This document shows positions 12,437-12,448 of a stretch of 12,448 nt of DNA, in pieces. The stretch spans positions 1 to 12,448 of the forward strand of contig DASPXK010000330.1 in NCBI GenBank assembly GCA_035637315.1, given 5' to 3'. Each line of letters begins with the position of its first letter. Position 1 is the first letter of the stretch. The position numbers and the translations under genes were made by a program. The notes beneath the pieces were generated by a model that was not told the origin of the DNA, made no database searches, and saw only the letters and a program-made list of their open reading frames with translations. Origin of the DNA: DASPXK01 sp035637315. Its GTDB lineage: Bacteria > Chloroflexota > UBA6077 > JACCZL01.

Positions 12437-12448
12437 GAGAGGATCAGG

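Noticed and set aside
1..12448. CRISPR array, tRNA, rRNA, prophage or classical insertion sequence
   Set aside because: No regularly spaced repeats, no cloverleaf-like sequence, no rRNA-like conserved blocks, and no transposase or integrase were seen on either strand.

Overview
This is a high-GC bacterial segment. Counts of single 60-base lines give about 73% GC in one ligase line, 55-58% around 1900-2100 and about 52% in the GIY-YIG gene. The gene set is an ordinary chromosomal core with accessory inserts: a PHP phosphatase, an aminotransferase, an MrfA/YprA helicase, a cupin, two toxin-antitoxin modules, a zinc dehydrogenase, an aryl-acid oxidation or activation cluster, and a repeat-flanked GIY-YIG nuclease. 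GTG and TTG starts are frequent, the Shine-Dalgarno (SD) sequences are good, and the secreted LppP/LprE-like protein and dispersed palindromic repeats resemble those of Chloroflexota (Thermomicrobia-like) genomes. That placement is inference; no marker gene is present to fix it.

Layout. 1-439 is the 3' end of a histidinol-phosphatase-type PHP gene, apparently lacking a short internal segment. It is followed by a class I/II aminotransferase (470-1639). From 1640 to 2394 lies a lower-GC patch with two overlapping small unknown genes (1905-2084 and 2062-2394) behind a perfect inverted repeat. 2551-3123 encodes a secreted LppP/LprE-like protein. A near-consensus sigma-70 promoter (3147-3175) precedes the MrfA/YprA helicase (3214-5583), followed 38 bases later by a small cupin (5622-6002). 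6059-7613 is a toxin-antitoxin island: a palindromic operator, Phd/YefM antitoxin plus PIN toxin, then ribbon-helix-helix antitoxin plus MazF/PemK toxin. A zinc-dependent medium-chain dehydrogenase (7767-8879, minus strand) is divergent from a plus-strand set: a PaaA/PaaC-like diiron protein (9065-9811), a small Fe-S ferredoxin-like protein (9808-10302) and an EntE/DhbE-like aryl-AMP ligase (10314-11969). The window ends with a GIY-YIG nuclease gene (12111-12404) bounded by near-identical inverted repeats.

How the genes may work together. The helicase fits DNA repair, but its usual MrfB partner is absent. The diiron protein, ferredoxin and ligase overlap or lie close together on one strand. 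They suggest activation of an aromatic acid and oxygenation of its thioester, with the divergent dehydrogenase perhaps acting on a related alcohol or aldehyde. No phenylacetate operon of the usual composition and no siderophore genes are visible, so the substrate is unknown. The two most interesting items are the repeat-flanked GIY-YIG unit, which looks like a small mobile element whose ends can fold into a hairpin, and the diiron/ferredoxin/ligase cluster.
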